From: CAYNHQ01 sp964397255
Lineage (GTDB): Bacteria > Bdellovibrionota_G > JALEGL01 > DATDPG01
Assembly: GCA_964397255.1 (NCBI GenBank)
Contig: CAYNHQ010000008.1
Coordinates: 1-64,000, forward strand
Length of the DNA stretch: 64,000 bases
Direction of reading: 5' to 3'
This document shows, piece after piece, positions 6,570 through 15,059 of the stretch. The stretch's first letter is position 1; each line of letters opens with the position of its first letter. The notes beneath the pieces were generated by a model. The model worked only from the letters and a program-made list of their open reading frames with translations. It ran no database searches and was not told where the DNA came from. The position numbers and the translations under genes were made by a program.

Positions 6570-7924
6570 ATGTTAGAAAATTTGCCGTCGCTGGACTTTG
6601 GGTAGCCGGTATTCAAATTGCTGCTGCGGCCCCCGATTTTATTTACCGAAAAGACAGACTTCCCGATCTCATTGTTGAACAGAAGAAGGAGCATCGATAT
6701 TTCACGTTACTACCAGCTATTGCCGTTGATCCCGAGACGGGATTTAATTTTGGGGCGATCAGCGAAATCTTCGATAACAAAACGAAGGAAGATCCCTTTT
6801 TCGCTTACACTCCTTATCGGCAAAGAATTCAAGTCGCGGCGATTACGAGCACAGAACGGTGGACACAGCTCCTGGCGACCTATGACCAGCCGTATTTCAA
6901 AGACAGCCCTTGGCGACTTCGGGGACTGGCTCAGTTTATACGCAATCCCATTCAAACCTATTTTGGATTAGGGAATGCGAGTCTCGCACCATTGCATTTC
7001 CCAGGCTCACCAAATGATTTTTCGAATTACGATGATTACAAAAACGCTCTGAAATTGGAGAGCGGAGGGACCGCCTACACGAAATATACGGAATATTCCC
7101 AAAAGACATTCACGCTGGGTCCGTCGGTCGAGTACGACTTGCTGGGTGGCATTCTCCGCCCACTCGGAGGATTTCAGGTTAACTATTACTGGATCGATGA
7201 CTACTCGGGCGAATATGTCGATGCCGTTGATGCGGCCGGCCATGGTGTTCCGGCCATACAGGCTCCCACCAAACTTGCAGAAGATTGTGCGGCGGGGATC
7301 GCCACGGGGTGCAACGGGGGTTGGGATAATTTTTTCAAAATCGGTCTCACGCTCGATACCCGCGACTTTGAACCCGATCCCAATGAAGGATTTTATTTAC
7401 AATTTGTGGGAGAATTCGCCACTCCAGCGCTTGGTTCAAATTATACGTACGAACGTCTCAATTTTAGCTTTGCCGGATATCAGGACATCCTCCCAGGTTC
7501 GAAACGTTTAGTGGTGGCGGGGCGATTTCTTTACTCGATGCAATTCGGTGATGTTCCTTTCTTCTCAGTGCCGACACTCGCGTATACCGACCGAGATTGG
7601 TCGGGCCTGGGGGGATTTCGTTCTATGAGAGGTTTCGTGTCAAATCGTTTTGTAGGCCCGGCGGCGGCGCTCACAAATTGGGAATTTCGCTGGTTAGTGG
7701 GGGAAGCGAAACCGTTCGATCAGTATTTGCGATTCACCCTCGCTCCGTTTTGGGATGCCGGCCGCGTGTTCGATGATGTCCAAAGTACGACGCTGCATGG
7801 CTGGAAGAATGCAGGAGGCCTCGGCTTTCGTCTGGCCTGGAATCTTGCGACCGTGGTACTTTTCGATTACGGATTTAGTTCAGAGGGCTCTGCATTTTAT
7901 ATGGAACTCGGCCACACGTTTTAA
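6566..7924 (+). CDS. Omp85/BamA-superfamily outer-membrane beta barrel without POTRA domains
   Basis: The 452-aa protein has a signal peptide ending near Ala21-Ala22, then aromatic-rich amphipathic beta strands ending in the classic C-terminal pattern (YMELGHTF, terminal Phe). The block GLGGFRSMRGF near residue 355 matches the conserved RGF motif of the surface-antigen D15 barrel. There is no room for POTRA repeats, so this is a barrel-only member of the kind linked to surface lipoprotein or lipid export. It is coupled to the upstream coiled-coil protein by a 4-base overlap. Confidence 0.82.
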   Translation: MNVRKFAVAGLWVAGIQIAAAAPDFIYRKDRLPDLIVEQKKEHRYFTLLPAIAVDPETGFNFGAISEIFDNKTKEDPFFAYTPYRQRIQVAAITSTERWTQLLATYDQPYFKDSPWRLRGLAQFIRNPIQTYFGLGNASLAPLHFPGSPNDFSNYDDYKNALKLESGGTAYTKYTEYSQKTFTLGPSVEYDLLGGILRPLGGFQVNYYWIDDYSGEYVDAVDAAGHGVPAIQAPTKLAEDCAAGIATGCNGGWDNFFKIGLTLDTRDFEPDPNEGFYLQFVGEFATPALGSNYTYERLNFSFAGYQDILPGSKRLVVAGRFLYSMQFGDVPFFSVPTLAYTDRDWSGLGGFRSMRGFVSNRFVGPAAALTNWEFRWLVGEAKPFDQYLRFTLAPFWDAGRVFDDVQSTTLHGWKNAGGLGFRLAWNLATVVLFDYGFSSEGSAFYMELGHTF

Positions 7925-7941
7925 TCTATATTCGGTAACCC

Positions 7942-8142
7942 ATGCCCGAACCATTGAATCTCTTTCTCTCGATCGTGTTTGGAGGCATTGGGTTTGCGTT
8001 TTTCATTTACGGCAAGAAACAAGCGAAATTTATTCCGCTGATCGTGGGAATTATTTTAATGATATACCCCTATTTTGTTTCAAGCGCCCTGTGGATCGGC
8101 ATTATCGGAATTGGTCTCTCGGCCATTCCGCTGCTTTTTTAA
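7942..8142 (+). CDS. Small membrane protein, 66 aa
   Basis: Nearly the whole protein is hydrophobic, with two or three short membrane spans separated by a YGKKQ turn and a YPYF motif. It resembles short conserved proteins sometimes labelled amino acid transport protein in Proteobacteria, but no function can be read from it. It starts 17 bases after the barrel gene and lies 16 bases before the next gene, so probably belongs to the same transcript. Confidence 0.65.
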   Translation: MPEPLNLFLSIVFGGIGFAFFIYGKKQAKFIPLIVGIILMIYPYFVSSALWIGIIGIGLSAIPLLF

Positions 8143-8158
8143 TGGATAAGGGGATGAA

Positions 8159-8866
8159 ATGACGGGAATCGAAGTCGCCATATTGAATCGCAGTACGGTG
8201 GTGAGGGATCATGATGTCGAGAAGGCGGTAGCCTCTCTCCAAACGCAAGTCTCGCGCGATTTTAATGCCGCGTGGGGAATTGATGCTCGGCTTTCTTTTG
8301 TGCCGCAGGGAAAAAAACCGCCTGATACGTGGCAAGTGGTGATTCTCGACAACAGTGATCAGGCGGGAGCGCTGGGCTATCACGATTTAACGAAGTCAGG
8401 GCAACCGTTGGGGAAAGTCTTTGCGGCGACCGACCTTCAATATCATTTGAAATGGAGCGTGACCGCCAGTCATGAGCTTCTCGAAATGTTAGCCGATCCC
8501 AATATCAATCTTGTCGCGTTCGCTCCCGATGGAACTTTATATGCGTACGAAGTGTGCGATGCATGTGAAGCTGACTCATTTTCGTACAAAATCGATGGCG
8601 TCGACGTTTCCGATTTTGTTTTCCCAGGATGGTTTGAGCCACTTCACATTGCTAAGGGTGAGGCGTTCGATCAGCAGGGAAAGATCAAAAAGCCTCTCAG
8701 TCTTTTGCCTGGAGGTTACATCGGTGTGTATCGAATTGAAAAAGGGAGCGGTTGGACTCAACTTACATCTAAGGGAAAACTCGATTACGCATTTCGTCCA
8801 CCCGTAGGCAGCCGCCGCGAGCGCCGCCGTACCCCTATGGATCAATGGCTCCGCTCGAAAGTGTAA
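8159..8866 (+). CDS. Conserved hypothetical protein with an HELLE metalloprotease-like motif
   Basis: This 235-aa soluble protein has no signal peptide. The central SVTASHELLEMLADP matches a zincin helix in shape (HExxE in place of HExxH), followed by the conserved segment AYEVCDACE with two Cys, and VSDFVFPGWF. Proteins with this order occur in several bacteria as hypothetical proteins. Peptidase activity is not established, since the second His is missing. The C-terminal 25 residues are Arg-rich. Confidence 0.6.
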   Translation: MTGIEVAILNRSTVVRDHDVEKAVASLQTQVSRDFNAAWGIDARLSFVPQGKKPPDTWQVVILDNSDQAGALGYHDLTKSGQPLGKVFAATDLQYHLKWSVTASHELLEMLADPNINLVAFAPDGTLYAYEVCDACEADSFSYKIDGVDVSDFVFPGWFEPLHIAKGEAFDQQGKIKKPLSLLPGGYIGVYRIEKGSGWTQLTSKGKLDYAFRPPVGSRRERRRTPMDQWLRSKV

Positions 8867-8879
8867 ATGAGGAGAAGAA

Positions 8880-9305
8880 ATGAAGAACTGGCATCTGTAT
8901 TTAGTAGGCGCGGCATTTTTTTATGGGATGCACCAGGTGTTCACAAAGATGGCCTCGGACAAGATTGGAGATGGAATCGGAAGCGCGGTAGTGGAGGGCA
9001 CAGCCTTTGCTACCATTCTGACCTATTTATTGGTGTTGTGGTCATTCGGTCGGTGGAACCAGAATATTACTTTTGATGGAGTAGCGTATTCGGCGTTGAC
9101 GGGAGTCTGCGTGGGGATCGGAACCATTTTCTTTTTTCTCCTTTTTCAAAAAGGAGCACCCCTCCTCGTTGTGCCCACAGTTTTAGCTCTCGGCTGTTCC
9201 CTCATGGTTGCGATCGGAATTGTGTTCTTCAAGGAACCGGCTTCCCTATCTAAAATTTTGGGAATCGCTCTTTCCATTCTCGGCCTTATTTTGTTGAAGC
9301 GGTAA
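8880..9305 (+). CDS. Half-size EamA/DMT-family transporter
   Basis: The 141-aa protein has four to five membrane helices and a single EamA repeat, roughly half a normal DMT permease, so it should act as a dimer. The last repeat ends ILGIALSILGLILLKR, typical of the family. It starts with AGGAG upstream of the ATG and follows the hypothetical metalloprotease-like gene by 13 bases. The substrate is unknown. Confidence 0.8.
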   Translation: MKNWHLYLVGAAFFYGMHQVFTKMASDKIGDGIGSAVVEGTAFATILTYLLVLWSFGRWNQNITFDGVAYSALTGVCVGIGTIFFFLLFQKGAPLLVVPTVLALGCSLMVAIGIVFFKEPASLSKILGIALSILGLILLKR

Positions 9306-9317
9306 AGGCCGCTCCGA

Positions 9318-9345
9318 TTGACAAATGATACTCTTGTTCGATAAA
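9318..9345 (+). promoter_or_regulatory. Candidate sigma-70 promoter
   Basis: TTGACA at 9318-9323 is followed after 16 bases by GATAAA at 9340-9345. It lies 39 bases upstream of the small secreted protein gene at 9384, which has a good AAGGAG binding site. Confidence 0.5.
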
Positions 9346-9383
9346 AAGTTTCAGCTGTTGTATTCACCGAAAAGGAGCTTCAA

Positions 9384-9680
9384 ATGAAAATGAGGAAATT
9401 GTTACTCGGATGCGCCGCCACAGGCGCTCTAATCGCTTCACCGGCTGTGTTCGCCGCAGCTAAGCTCATGGACACGTGCAAGAGCGACCTGAAAAAATTC
9501 AGCTGCGCGGCTAAGACCGACCAAGAGGCACACGCTTGCCTTGAGAAAAACGAAAAAGCGGGACAAAAAAATGAAGGCTTCACCGTAGCCTGTTACAAAG
9601 CCCATGTAGCTTACGAAAAGCAAAGCGGCAAAGAAGAAAAGGGCGACGCTGAGCATAACGAAGCGGGCAAGACGAAATAG
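9384..9680 (+). CDS. Small secreted cysteine-containing protein
   Basis: The 98-aa product has a cleavable signal peptide (about 25 residues ending AVFAAA) and a mature part with four Cys spaced as two CxnC pairs (KLMDTCKSDLKKFSC, HACLEKN, TVACYKAH). The pattern resembles Cys-rich helical-hairpin repeats. The C-terminal tail is highly charged (Lys, Glu, Gly). It sits alone behind its own promoter. No function is recognised. Confidence 0.7.
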   Translation: MKMRKLLLGCAATGALIASPAVFAAAKLMDTCKSDLKKFSCAAKTDQEAHACLEKNEKAGQKNEGFTVACYKAHVAYEKQSGKEEKGDAEHNEAGKTK

Positions 9681-9859
9681 CCTGACGAGTCTTTGAACTT
9701 GCTTCACTCGACAGAGTGAGGTTCATTTCCCCAAATGGGGACGGCGCATAACTTCGCCTAAAGAACGCTGCGCCATTGGGAGGTGGCTTCGGGTGTTGGA
9801 GAAGCGGCGACCTGCGAAGCTGGCTGATATCCTTGCGAATTTTTCAGGAGGAAGGGCAG

Positions 9860-10735
9860 ATGAAGCTCATATACACCCTTTTCGCGGTTCTGGTTTCAAC
9901 CATGAACCTTGGCCATGCGGCATCCCTCGATGTCCAAAAGATCGAGGCTCTCACCGGGTTGAAAGGCAAACTTAACGAAAAAGAAGGGGTAATCAAAGTG
10001 AGCCTGCCTCGAACAGACTTGAAAGTCACATCCAGTGGCGTGCGGATTACGCCGCCGATGGGACTCACGGCCTGGGCGGCGTTTAGTGGAACAAGCGATC
10101 ACGCGATGGTCATGGGGGACATTGTGATGATCGAAGATCAGGTCAACATCGTTATGAGCGCAGCGCTGGACAACGGACTGGAAGTTACGGCACTCCATAA
10201 TCACTTCTTCGGAGATTCTCCGAAAATCATGTTCATGCATATTGGAGGAATGGGGGAGGAAACGAAGCTCGCGGCAGCCGTCGGAAAAGTATTTGGTCAA
10301 TTGAGAGATACGGCATCACGTAAACCTGTTTCATCATCCACGACGATCGACCCGGCAAAGACCAGTCTGAATCCTAAGAAGATCGAAGAAGTCATTGGAT
10401 CCTACGGAGAACTCAAAGACGGTGTTTATAAAGTTATAATCGGTCGGACCACGAAGATGGGCGGCCACGAAGTTGGAAAAGACATGGGCGTGAACACCTG
10501 GGCAGCCTTTGCGGGAAGTGACGAAAAAGCGGTGGTGGACGGAGATTTTGCGATGTTGGAAACCGAACTTCAGCCCGTCCTCAAAGTCCTTCGATCCGCC
10601 GGAATCAACATTGTTGCAATTCACAACCATATGACGGGGGAATCGCCTCGAATCATGTTCCTCCACTTTTTCGGAATCGGCCCAACGGTTTCTCTGGCTA
10701 AAGGAATCAAGTCCGCTCTCGACACGCAAAAATGA
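9860..10735 (+). CDS. DUF1259 (LppY/LpqO-type) protein with two domain copies
   Basis: The 291-aa protein has a signal peptide of about 18 residues and two DUF1259 units, shown by the repeated signatures TALHNHFFGDSPKIMFMHIGG and AIHNHMTGESPRIMFLHFFG, each with a conserved His-Asn-His core. The two units also share TAWAAFSG and NTWAAFAG. The exact activity of the family is not established; the paired His suggest metal binding. AGGAGG precedes the ATG at 9860, which decides the start. Its stop overlaps the chrA start, so the two are co-translated. Confidence 0.85.
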   Translation: MKLIYTLFAVLVSTMNLGHAASLDVQKIEALTGLKGKLNEKEGVIKVSLPRTDLKVTSSGVRITPPMGLTAWAAFSGTSDHAMVMGDIVMIEDQVNIVMSAALDNGLEVTALHNHFFGDSPKIMFMHIGGMGEETKLAAAVGKVFGQLRDTASRKPVSSSTTIDPAKTSLNPKKIEEVIGSYGELKDGVYKVIIGRTTKMGGHEVGKDMGVNTWAAFAGSDEKAVVDGDFAMLETELQPVLKVLRSAGINIVAIHNHMTGESPRIMFLHFFGIGPTVSLAKGIKSALDTQK

Positions 10736-11883
10736 TGGATGTCGCGCAGCCGTATTCCTTCCGAAAGTTCTTCACGTATTTTCTTCGTTTGGGGAGCTTC
10801 GGTTTTGGGGGCCCGATCGTTCTTACCGGTTACATGCACCGGGATCTTGTCGAGGAGAAAAAATGGATTACAGCCGAAGGCTATCGCGAGGGCCTCGCTC
10901 TGGCTCAGCTCGCCCCCGGCCCGCTTGCGGCTCAGCTCGCGATTTATTTAGGATGGATACGCGCGGGAGTTTGGGGAGCTACGCTGGTTGGATTTGCTTT
11001 CATCATTCCCTCCTTTCTCATTGTTCTCGTTCTTTCTGCGCTTTATCTCAAATTCGGGGGTCTCCCTTGGATCCAGGGCATATTCTATGGAATCGGCTCG
11101 GCGGTCATCGCGATCATGGCCCTGAGTGTCTACAAGCTAGTTCGAAAGAGTCTCGGAGACGACAAATTACTTTGGGCTTTAACCGCTGCAAACGCGCTCA
11201 TCACGGCGTGGACCGAATCCGAAATCATTTGGATATTTTTATTGTCCGGAATTGCGGCCCTATTTTCGAAAGCGCCGCTGCGTTTCGGAAAAGGCACTGC
11301 AGCTTCATTTTTTCTTCCGTCCTGGCTTTTCACAGGTCTTCATGGTGCGGAAACTTGGAAAACTCTCTTAAAGATCGCGTTATTTTTTGCTAAGGCGGGA
11401 GCGGTTGTTTTTGGTAGTGGGTTGGCGATTGTCCCCTTTCTCCATGGTGGCGTTGTCCAGCAATTCGGATGGCTGACGGAGCGTCAATTTATCGACGCCG
11501 TCGCTGTCGCGATGATCACGCCCGGCCCGGTGGTCATCACGGTCGCCTTTATCGGTTACTTGGTTGCCGGGCCCCTTGGCTCTGTCGCGGCAGCCTTGGG
11601 AGTTTTCCTTCCCTGTTATCTGTTCGTGATTTTGCCGGCGCCTTACTATCGCCGTTTCGCTCAAAATCGTCAGATCAAAGCGTTCGTGGATGGCGTCACG
11701 GCGTCCGCTATCGGAGCGATTGCCGGCGCGGCGATCGTTTTGGGAAGAAGAGCTATCACGGATATTCCTACAGCGGTCATTGCACTCGCCGTTCTAGTGA
11801 CAATTTTGAGATTTAAAAAATTGCCCGAGGCCGGAGTAGTTCTTGCGGCGGGCGTCGTGGGACTTTTTCTGCGCAGTCTTTAA
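10732..11883 (+). CDS. chrA: ChrA chromate-type transporter, long-chain CHR family
   Basis: The 383-aa protein has two homologous halves with about ten helices. Family marks are FLRLGSFGFGGP near residue 20, LAQLAPGPLAAQLA near 60, FFAKAGAVVFGSGLAIVPFL near 220 and AVAMITPGPVVI near 260. CHR proteins export chromate or related anions. The overlap with the DUF1259 gene (ATGATG) indicates a two-gene unit, and ion detoxification or anion homeostasis is the natural reading. The last 71 bases overlap the convergent glycosyltransferase gene. Confidence 0.9.
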   Translation: MMDVAQPYSFRKFFTYFLRLGSFGFGGPIVLTGYMHRDLVEEKKWITAEGYREGLALAQLAPGPLAAQLAIYLGWIRAGVWGATLVGFAFIIPSFLIVLVLSALYLKFGGLPWIQGIFYGIGSAVIAIMALSVYKLVRKSLGDDKLLWALTAANALITAWTESEIIWIFLLSGIAALFSKAPLRFGKGTAASFFLPSWLFTGLHGAETWKTLLKIALFFAKAGAVVFGSGLAIVPFLHGGVVQQFGWLTERQFIDAVAVAMITPGPVVITVAFIGYLVAGPLGSVAAALGVFLPCYLFVILPAPYYRRFAQNRQIKAFVDGVTASAIGAIAGAAIVLGRRAITDIPTAVIALAVLVTILRFKKLPEAGVVLAAGVVGLFLRSL

Positions 11884-13018
11884 AAGAATGGCGGAGTCGG
11901 GCCTTTTTGTTTTTGGTGATTACATTAAAAATAGGAACGATCGCAAGCACGACTGTCATCGGCTCCACGGGGAACGTGTATCGTGGATGCGAATAGGTAA
12001 GGGTATGAATAGCGGTGATCAGAAGAATCGGTAAAAAAAGAATCCATTTGTTAAGAGGCCAATTCGGAGAGCTTTCATTTTGCCGAGAGATGAATCCCCA
12101 AACCGCCATGCAGAGCAAAGGGAATCGCAAGCCGATCAGCATCTTCAAAAACCAGTTGCGATGACTTAAGGGATCGGTGTTCCTGGGCCAAAACCCCCAT
12201 AGATCCCAGAAGGAGGTCAACCTCTGCACGATGAAATGGAGCGGCTCTTTGCGTGCAAACTTCTCATATTCCAATAGCGGATGCTCCTCAACCGTGGGGA
12301 ATTTCTTCAAAGAAGACTCAAGCCTCCAATCATCTCCATTGATCGACTTGTAAACGTTCCACGAAAAATTTGTGGGGGGTTTTGTGATGTCGAGTAAATT
12401 GAAGGTTTCAATCAGCGATGTGCATAAGAGAAGCGCGAAAAAAAACCGAGTCGAATTTCGCCACGATACGCGGGCCATCAGCATCGCGCACAAGAGCATC
12501 GGAGCAAGCGGGGTGAGCGTCGAACGAAATAGCGCAGCCAAGGGGCAAAGCAAGCCTGAAATAAAATATTTTCTTTTCAATGCGAAGAGTGTTGCGAGTG
12601 TTAGAAGAAACGTCGCGGGGACCTCAGTTAGGAGAAGTCGTGTGTAGTTCAGTTGGTTCGGAAGAAACGCGATCATGGCTGCAGCCAGAAGTGACATTCC
12701 AGTATTCCCAATCAACGTCATCGCGATGGCGTAGGTGAAAACGATCAAGCTGGTTGAAAGTATAACGTTTAGAACAAACAAAAATGGAACTTGCGCGTGA
12801 AGCGGGACGAATAGTTTAACGAATGAAATCAGGAGCGGATAACCATTTGGAAGCCATGAGATCGGTTGTCCAGCCAAAATCCCATCCGCCATTTTAAAAT
12901 ACATGTCGGTGTCCGTATTAGACCACGGCAGATGAGAAGCGAAAACGACAAGCAGGCGAGCGGAGCACCCCAAACTCACCAAAAGGATCAATTTCCGATT
13001 TTTATTCCAGGACAACAA
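11813..13018 (-). CDS. GT-C fold membrane glycosyltransferase-like protein (ArnT/PMT type)
   Basis: The 401-aa protein has nine to eleven membrane helices. The first periplasmic loop holds an acidic pair (SNTDTDMYFKMADG near residue 37) followed by WLPNGYPL, as in polyprenyl-phosphate-sugar-dependent GT-C enzymes. The C-terminus after the last helix is short and basic and has a Pro/Arg-rich tail encoded antisense to chrA; this tail may be an extension caused by loss of an earlier stop. The acceptor is unknown. Confidence 0.75.
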   Translation of the reverse strand: MLSWNKNRKLILLVSLGCSARLLVVFASHLPWSNTDTDMYFKMADGILAGQPISWLPNGYPLLISFVKLFVPLHAQVPFLFVLNVILSTSLIVFTYAIAMTLIGNTGMSLLAAAMIAFLPNQLNYTRLLLTEVPATFLLTLATLFALKRKYFISGLLCPLAALFRSTLTPLAPMLLCAMLMARVSWRNSTRFFFALLLCTSLIETFNLLDITKPPTNFSWNVYKSINGDDWRLESSLKKFPTVEEHPLLEYEKFARKEPLHFIVQRLTSFWDLWGFWPRNTDPLSHRNWFLKMLIGLRFPLLCMAVWGFISRQNESSPNWPLNKWILFLPILLITAIHTLTYSHPRYTFPVEPMTVVLAIVPIFNVITKNKKARLRHSFKDCAEKVPRRPPQELLRPRAIF

Positions 13019-13036
13019 AATCAGACAATACCAAAT

Positions 13037-13135
13037 TGGCGGAGAGAGGTGTTAGATTCTAGAACTGAGTCCGTCGCTTGGGCGGGATGGAGACGGGCGA
13101 ATGAGGCAAATCCACAGTTGATTGATATGTGGCGG
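13037..13135. repeat. Repeat copy A: tRNA-Ser-3'-like remnant
   Basis: Starts with TGGCGGAGAGAGG, which is the reverse complement of a tRNA-Ser acceptor end plus CCA, then GTGTTAGATTCTAGAACTGAGTCC. The last part resembles a degenerate T arm. Copy B at 17989 matches over about 50 bases. Read as protein, the plus strand gives WRREVLDSRTESVAWA, a product typical of tRNA-derived sequence, so a gene fragment is the weaker explanation. Confidence 0.5.
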
Positions 13136-13591
13136 TCAAGAACCCGTCTGTACTCCTCCACTGGAGCTCTTGCACGCGATCTGAACCTTGGGAAAGTAAT
13201 AAATTACGAAGAGCAAGTACACCAGCCAGAGCGCCAACCACACAGACCCGACGGCAAGAAGTTTAATCGAGAAGAGAATGAGGCTCGGAGCGAGGAACAG
13301 CAGGGTGTAACCGAACAGCCAGAAACGATCGGCTCGCCGAGAGTACAGAGCCCGTTCGACATCTTGAATGCGGCTGCCGAGCGAGGAGCAGTAGTAATAG
13401 AAGGACGCGAACACGAATGAGAACGTCGCCACACCCATGACAACTACCGTGGCCTGAAACAACAAAGGATTGGCCTTGCCGCTCACGTACATCGGGTAGA
13501 GAAAAAACAGCGTGAACGTGAAAATTGCGATGCTCGTCCCGGCGAGCGAGTACGACCGGTTGACGTTCGCTGTGGCTAGTTCGTCTCCCAT
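13136..13591 (-). CDS. Four-helix membrane protein of unknown function
   Basis: The 151-aa product has four predicted membrane spans (about residues 17-35, 45-65, 92-112 and 117-133) and short polar ends. A loop motif GSRIQDVERALYSRRADRFW separates spans two and three. I recognise no family. Its ATG follows the stop of the upstream alpha/beta hydrolase directly (TAAATG), so the pair is co-transcribed; this is the only functional hint. Confidence 0.65.
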   Translation of the reverse strand: MGDELATANVNRSYSLAGTSIAIFTFTLFFLYPMYVSGKANPLLFQATVVVMGVATFSFVFASFYYYCSSLGSRIQDVERALYSRRADRFWLFGYTLLFLAPSLILFSIKLLAVGSVWLALWLVYLLFVIYYFPKVQIACKSSSGGVQTGS

Positions 13592-14419
13592 TTATCGTGT
13601 GAGTTGAGGTTGTCGTTTCGAGTGGGCGTCGATCCACCCGAGAATGTAATCGGCGTCTTCTTTCCAGGTCGGCTGGCCGAGAACGAAATGGTTGCGACCG
13701 GGAAACTCCTTGTAATCGAGAACAGAGTCGTTTTTTTCATACTTTTTGACATTGCGCTGGTTCAACGACGCCGGGATGATGTGGTCTTCGCTGCCCGATG
13801 TGAATAGAAGCGGTGCGTGGGGCTTTTTAAAATCGACTTTCGCATCGCGGGTCAACGCGCCTCTTGCCAACGACTTCGACTCAGGAATCGCGTTTTTGTT
13901 GTACGCTTCTTTCTGTTCCTCCAGCTGCATCCCGTTGACGAATGCGTACTGAAAATCTTTGAAAGACATGAGATACGTTTTTTTCTTCGACGTGAAAAAC
14001 CCGAGCGATTTCCACGCCGCTTTGAAAAACGAGAACTCGTACGGAATGACTCCCAACGGAGGGAGCGAGTGGATGGGGACCCCCGCCGCCGCAAGGCCGC
14101 GATTTACGAGGATCTGGGCGATCAATCCGCCGGTGGAATGACCGATGACGATCGGTTTTTCAGGGAGTTTTCGAATGAATTCCGAGTAAAAATCGACCAC
14201 TTCCCCGAGCGTCAACGTCGCGAGGTCGGTGTCGTCCGGCTGTCTGTTTCGAAGTTCCTCTGCGGTTCCGTTCTTGAAAGGCCAGGGCGGTGCGTACGTT
14301 TGATATCCTTTACTCTGGAAATACTTCTGCCATTGGTCCCAGCCGGTATGCGTGACGAATGCCCCCGTGATAAACAGGACAGTTCTGGAATCGATGGTGG
14401 TTGTATTTTTCGCCTCCAT
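13592..14419 (-). CDS. Alpha/beta hydrolase
   Basis: The 275-aa protein has a nucleophile elbow GHSTGG with Ser95, an oxyanion-type segment FITGAF near residue 18, an acid in GSEDHIIP near 211 and a catalytic His in GRNHFV near 245. There is no signal peptide. The family covers esterases and lipases and the substrate cannot be read from sequence. It is directly followed by the membrane protein gene. Confidence 0.85.
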   Translation of the reverse strand: MEAKNTTTIDSRTVLFITGAFVTHTGWDQWQKYFQSKGYQTYAPPWPFKNGTAEELRNRQPDDTDLATLTLGEVVDFYSEFIRKLPEKPIVIGHSTGGLIAQILVNRGLAAAGVPIHSLPPLGVIPYEFSFFKAAWKSLGFFTSKKKTYLMSFKDFQYAFVNGMQLEEQKEAYNKNAIPESKSLARGALTRDAKVDFKKPHAPLLFTSGSEDHIIPASLNQRNVKKYEKNDSVLDYKEFPGRNHFVLGQPTWKEDADYILGWIDAHSKRQPQLTR

Positions 14420-14575
14420 AGAAGGATCTCCTTACGGCCCTTTTAAAGCGTGCCAGGTCACCGTGCAATCTTTTTGAATGCTGAGGCCTTGGAGGGACCG
14501 GGGCGGTGAAGTCCTTGCCAAGGCTGGAAAAACGCACTAGAAGCCGTCGTTGAGACTAATTCAAGGAGATTGACT

Positions 14576-15049
14576 ATGCCCCAGAATAAAACTGTTCTTA
14601 AACCTGGAATCGAGGCTCCTGACTTCACGTTATCTCGCACACCGGATCAAAAAATTTCCTTGTCCGATCTTCGAGGTCAGCCGGTGATTTTGGTTTTTTA
14701 CCCGGCTGATTGGAGTCCGGTTTGCGGCGATCAGTTGGCGCTGTATGCCGAGCTCAAAGATGAATTCGCAAAGTACAACGCTGTCCTCCTTGGAATTTCC
14801 GTAGATGGAGCCTGGTGCCATCTTGAGTTCGCCAAAGGTCGAAAATATCCGTTTGCGCTACTCTCGGACTTCGAACCCAAGGGTGCCATTGCAAAGGCGT
14901 ACGGGGTCTATCGCGAGAACGATGGAACGAGCGAGAGAGCGCTCTTCGTTCTCGACCGGGAGGGAATCATCCGTTGGAGTTATGTGTCTCCCGTGGGCAT
15001 CAATCCGGGCGCCGATGGGATCTTGAAGGCGCTCGAACCTCTAGCCTGA
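14576..15049 (+). CDS. Peroxiredoxin (AhpC/TSA family)
   Basis: The 157-aa protein reduces peroxides. The active-site pattern Pxxx(S/T)xxC is present as P43-A-D-W-S47-P-V-C50 (peroxidatic Cys50). A second Cys occurs in DGAWCHLEF, but there is no clear resolving Cys near the C-terminus, so it resembles 1-Cys or atypical 2-Cys members. AAGGAG seven bases before the ATG at 14576 decides the start. A DsbA-like thiol oxidoreductase follows 10 bases later, a plausible reductant partner. Confidence 0.92.
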   Translation: MPQNKTVLKPGIEAPDFTLSRTPDQKISLSDLRGQPVILVFYPADWSPVCGDQLALYAELKDEFAKYNAVLLGISVDGAWCHLEFAKGRKYPFALLSDFEPKGAIAKAYGVYRENDGTSERALFVLDREGIIRWSYVSPVGINPGADGILKALEPLA

Positions 15050-15059
15050 AAGGCACGTT

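Noticed and set aside
12866..13420. A 184-codon plus-strand ORF containing WRREVLDSRTES
   Set aside because: Most of it is antisense to the glycosyltransferase and membrane protein genes; the notable part is the tRNA-like repeat.
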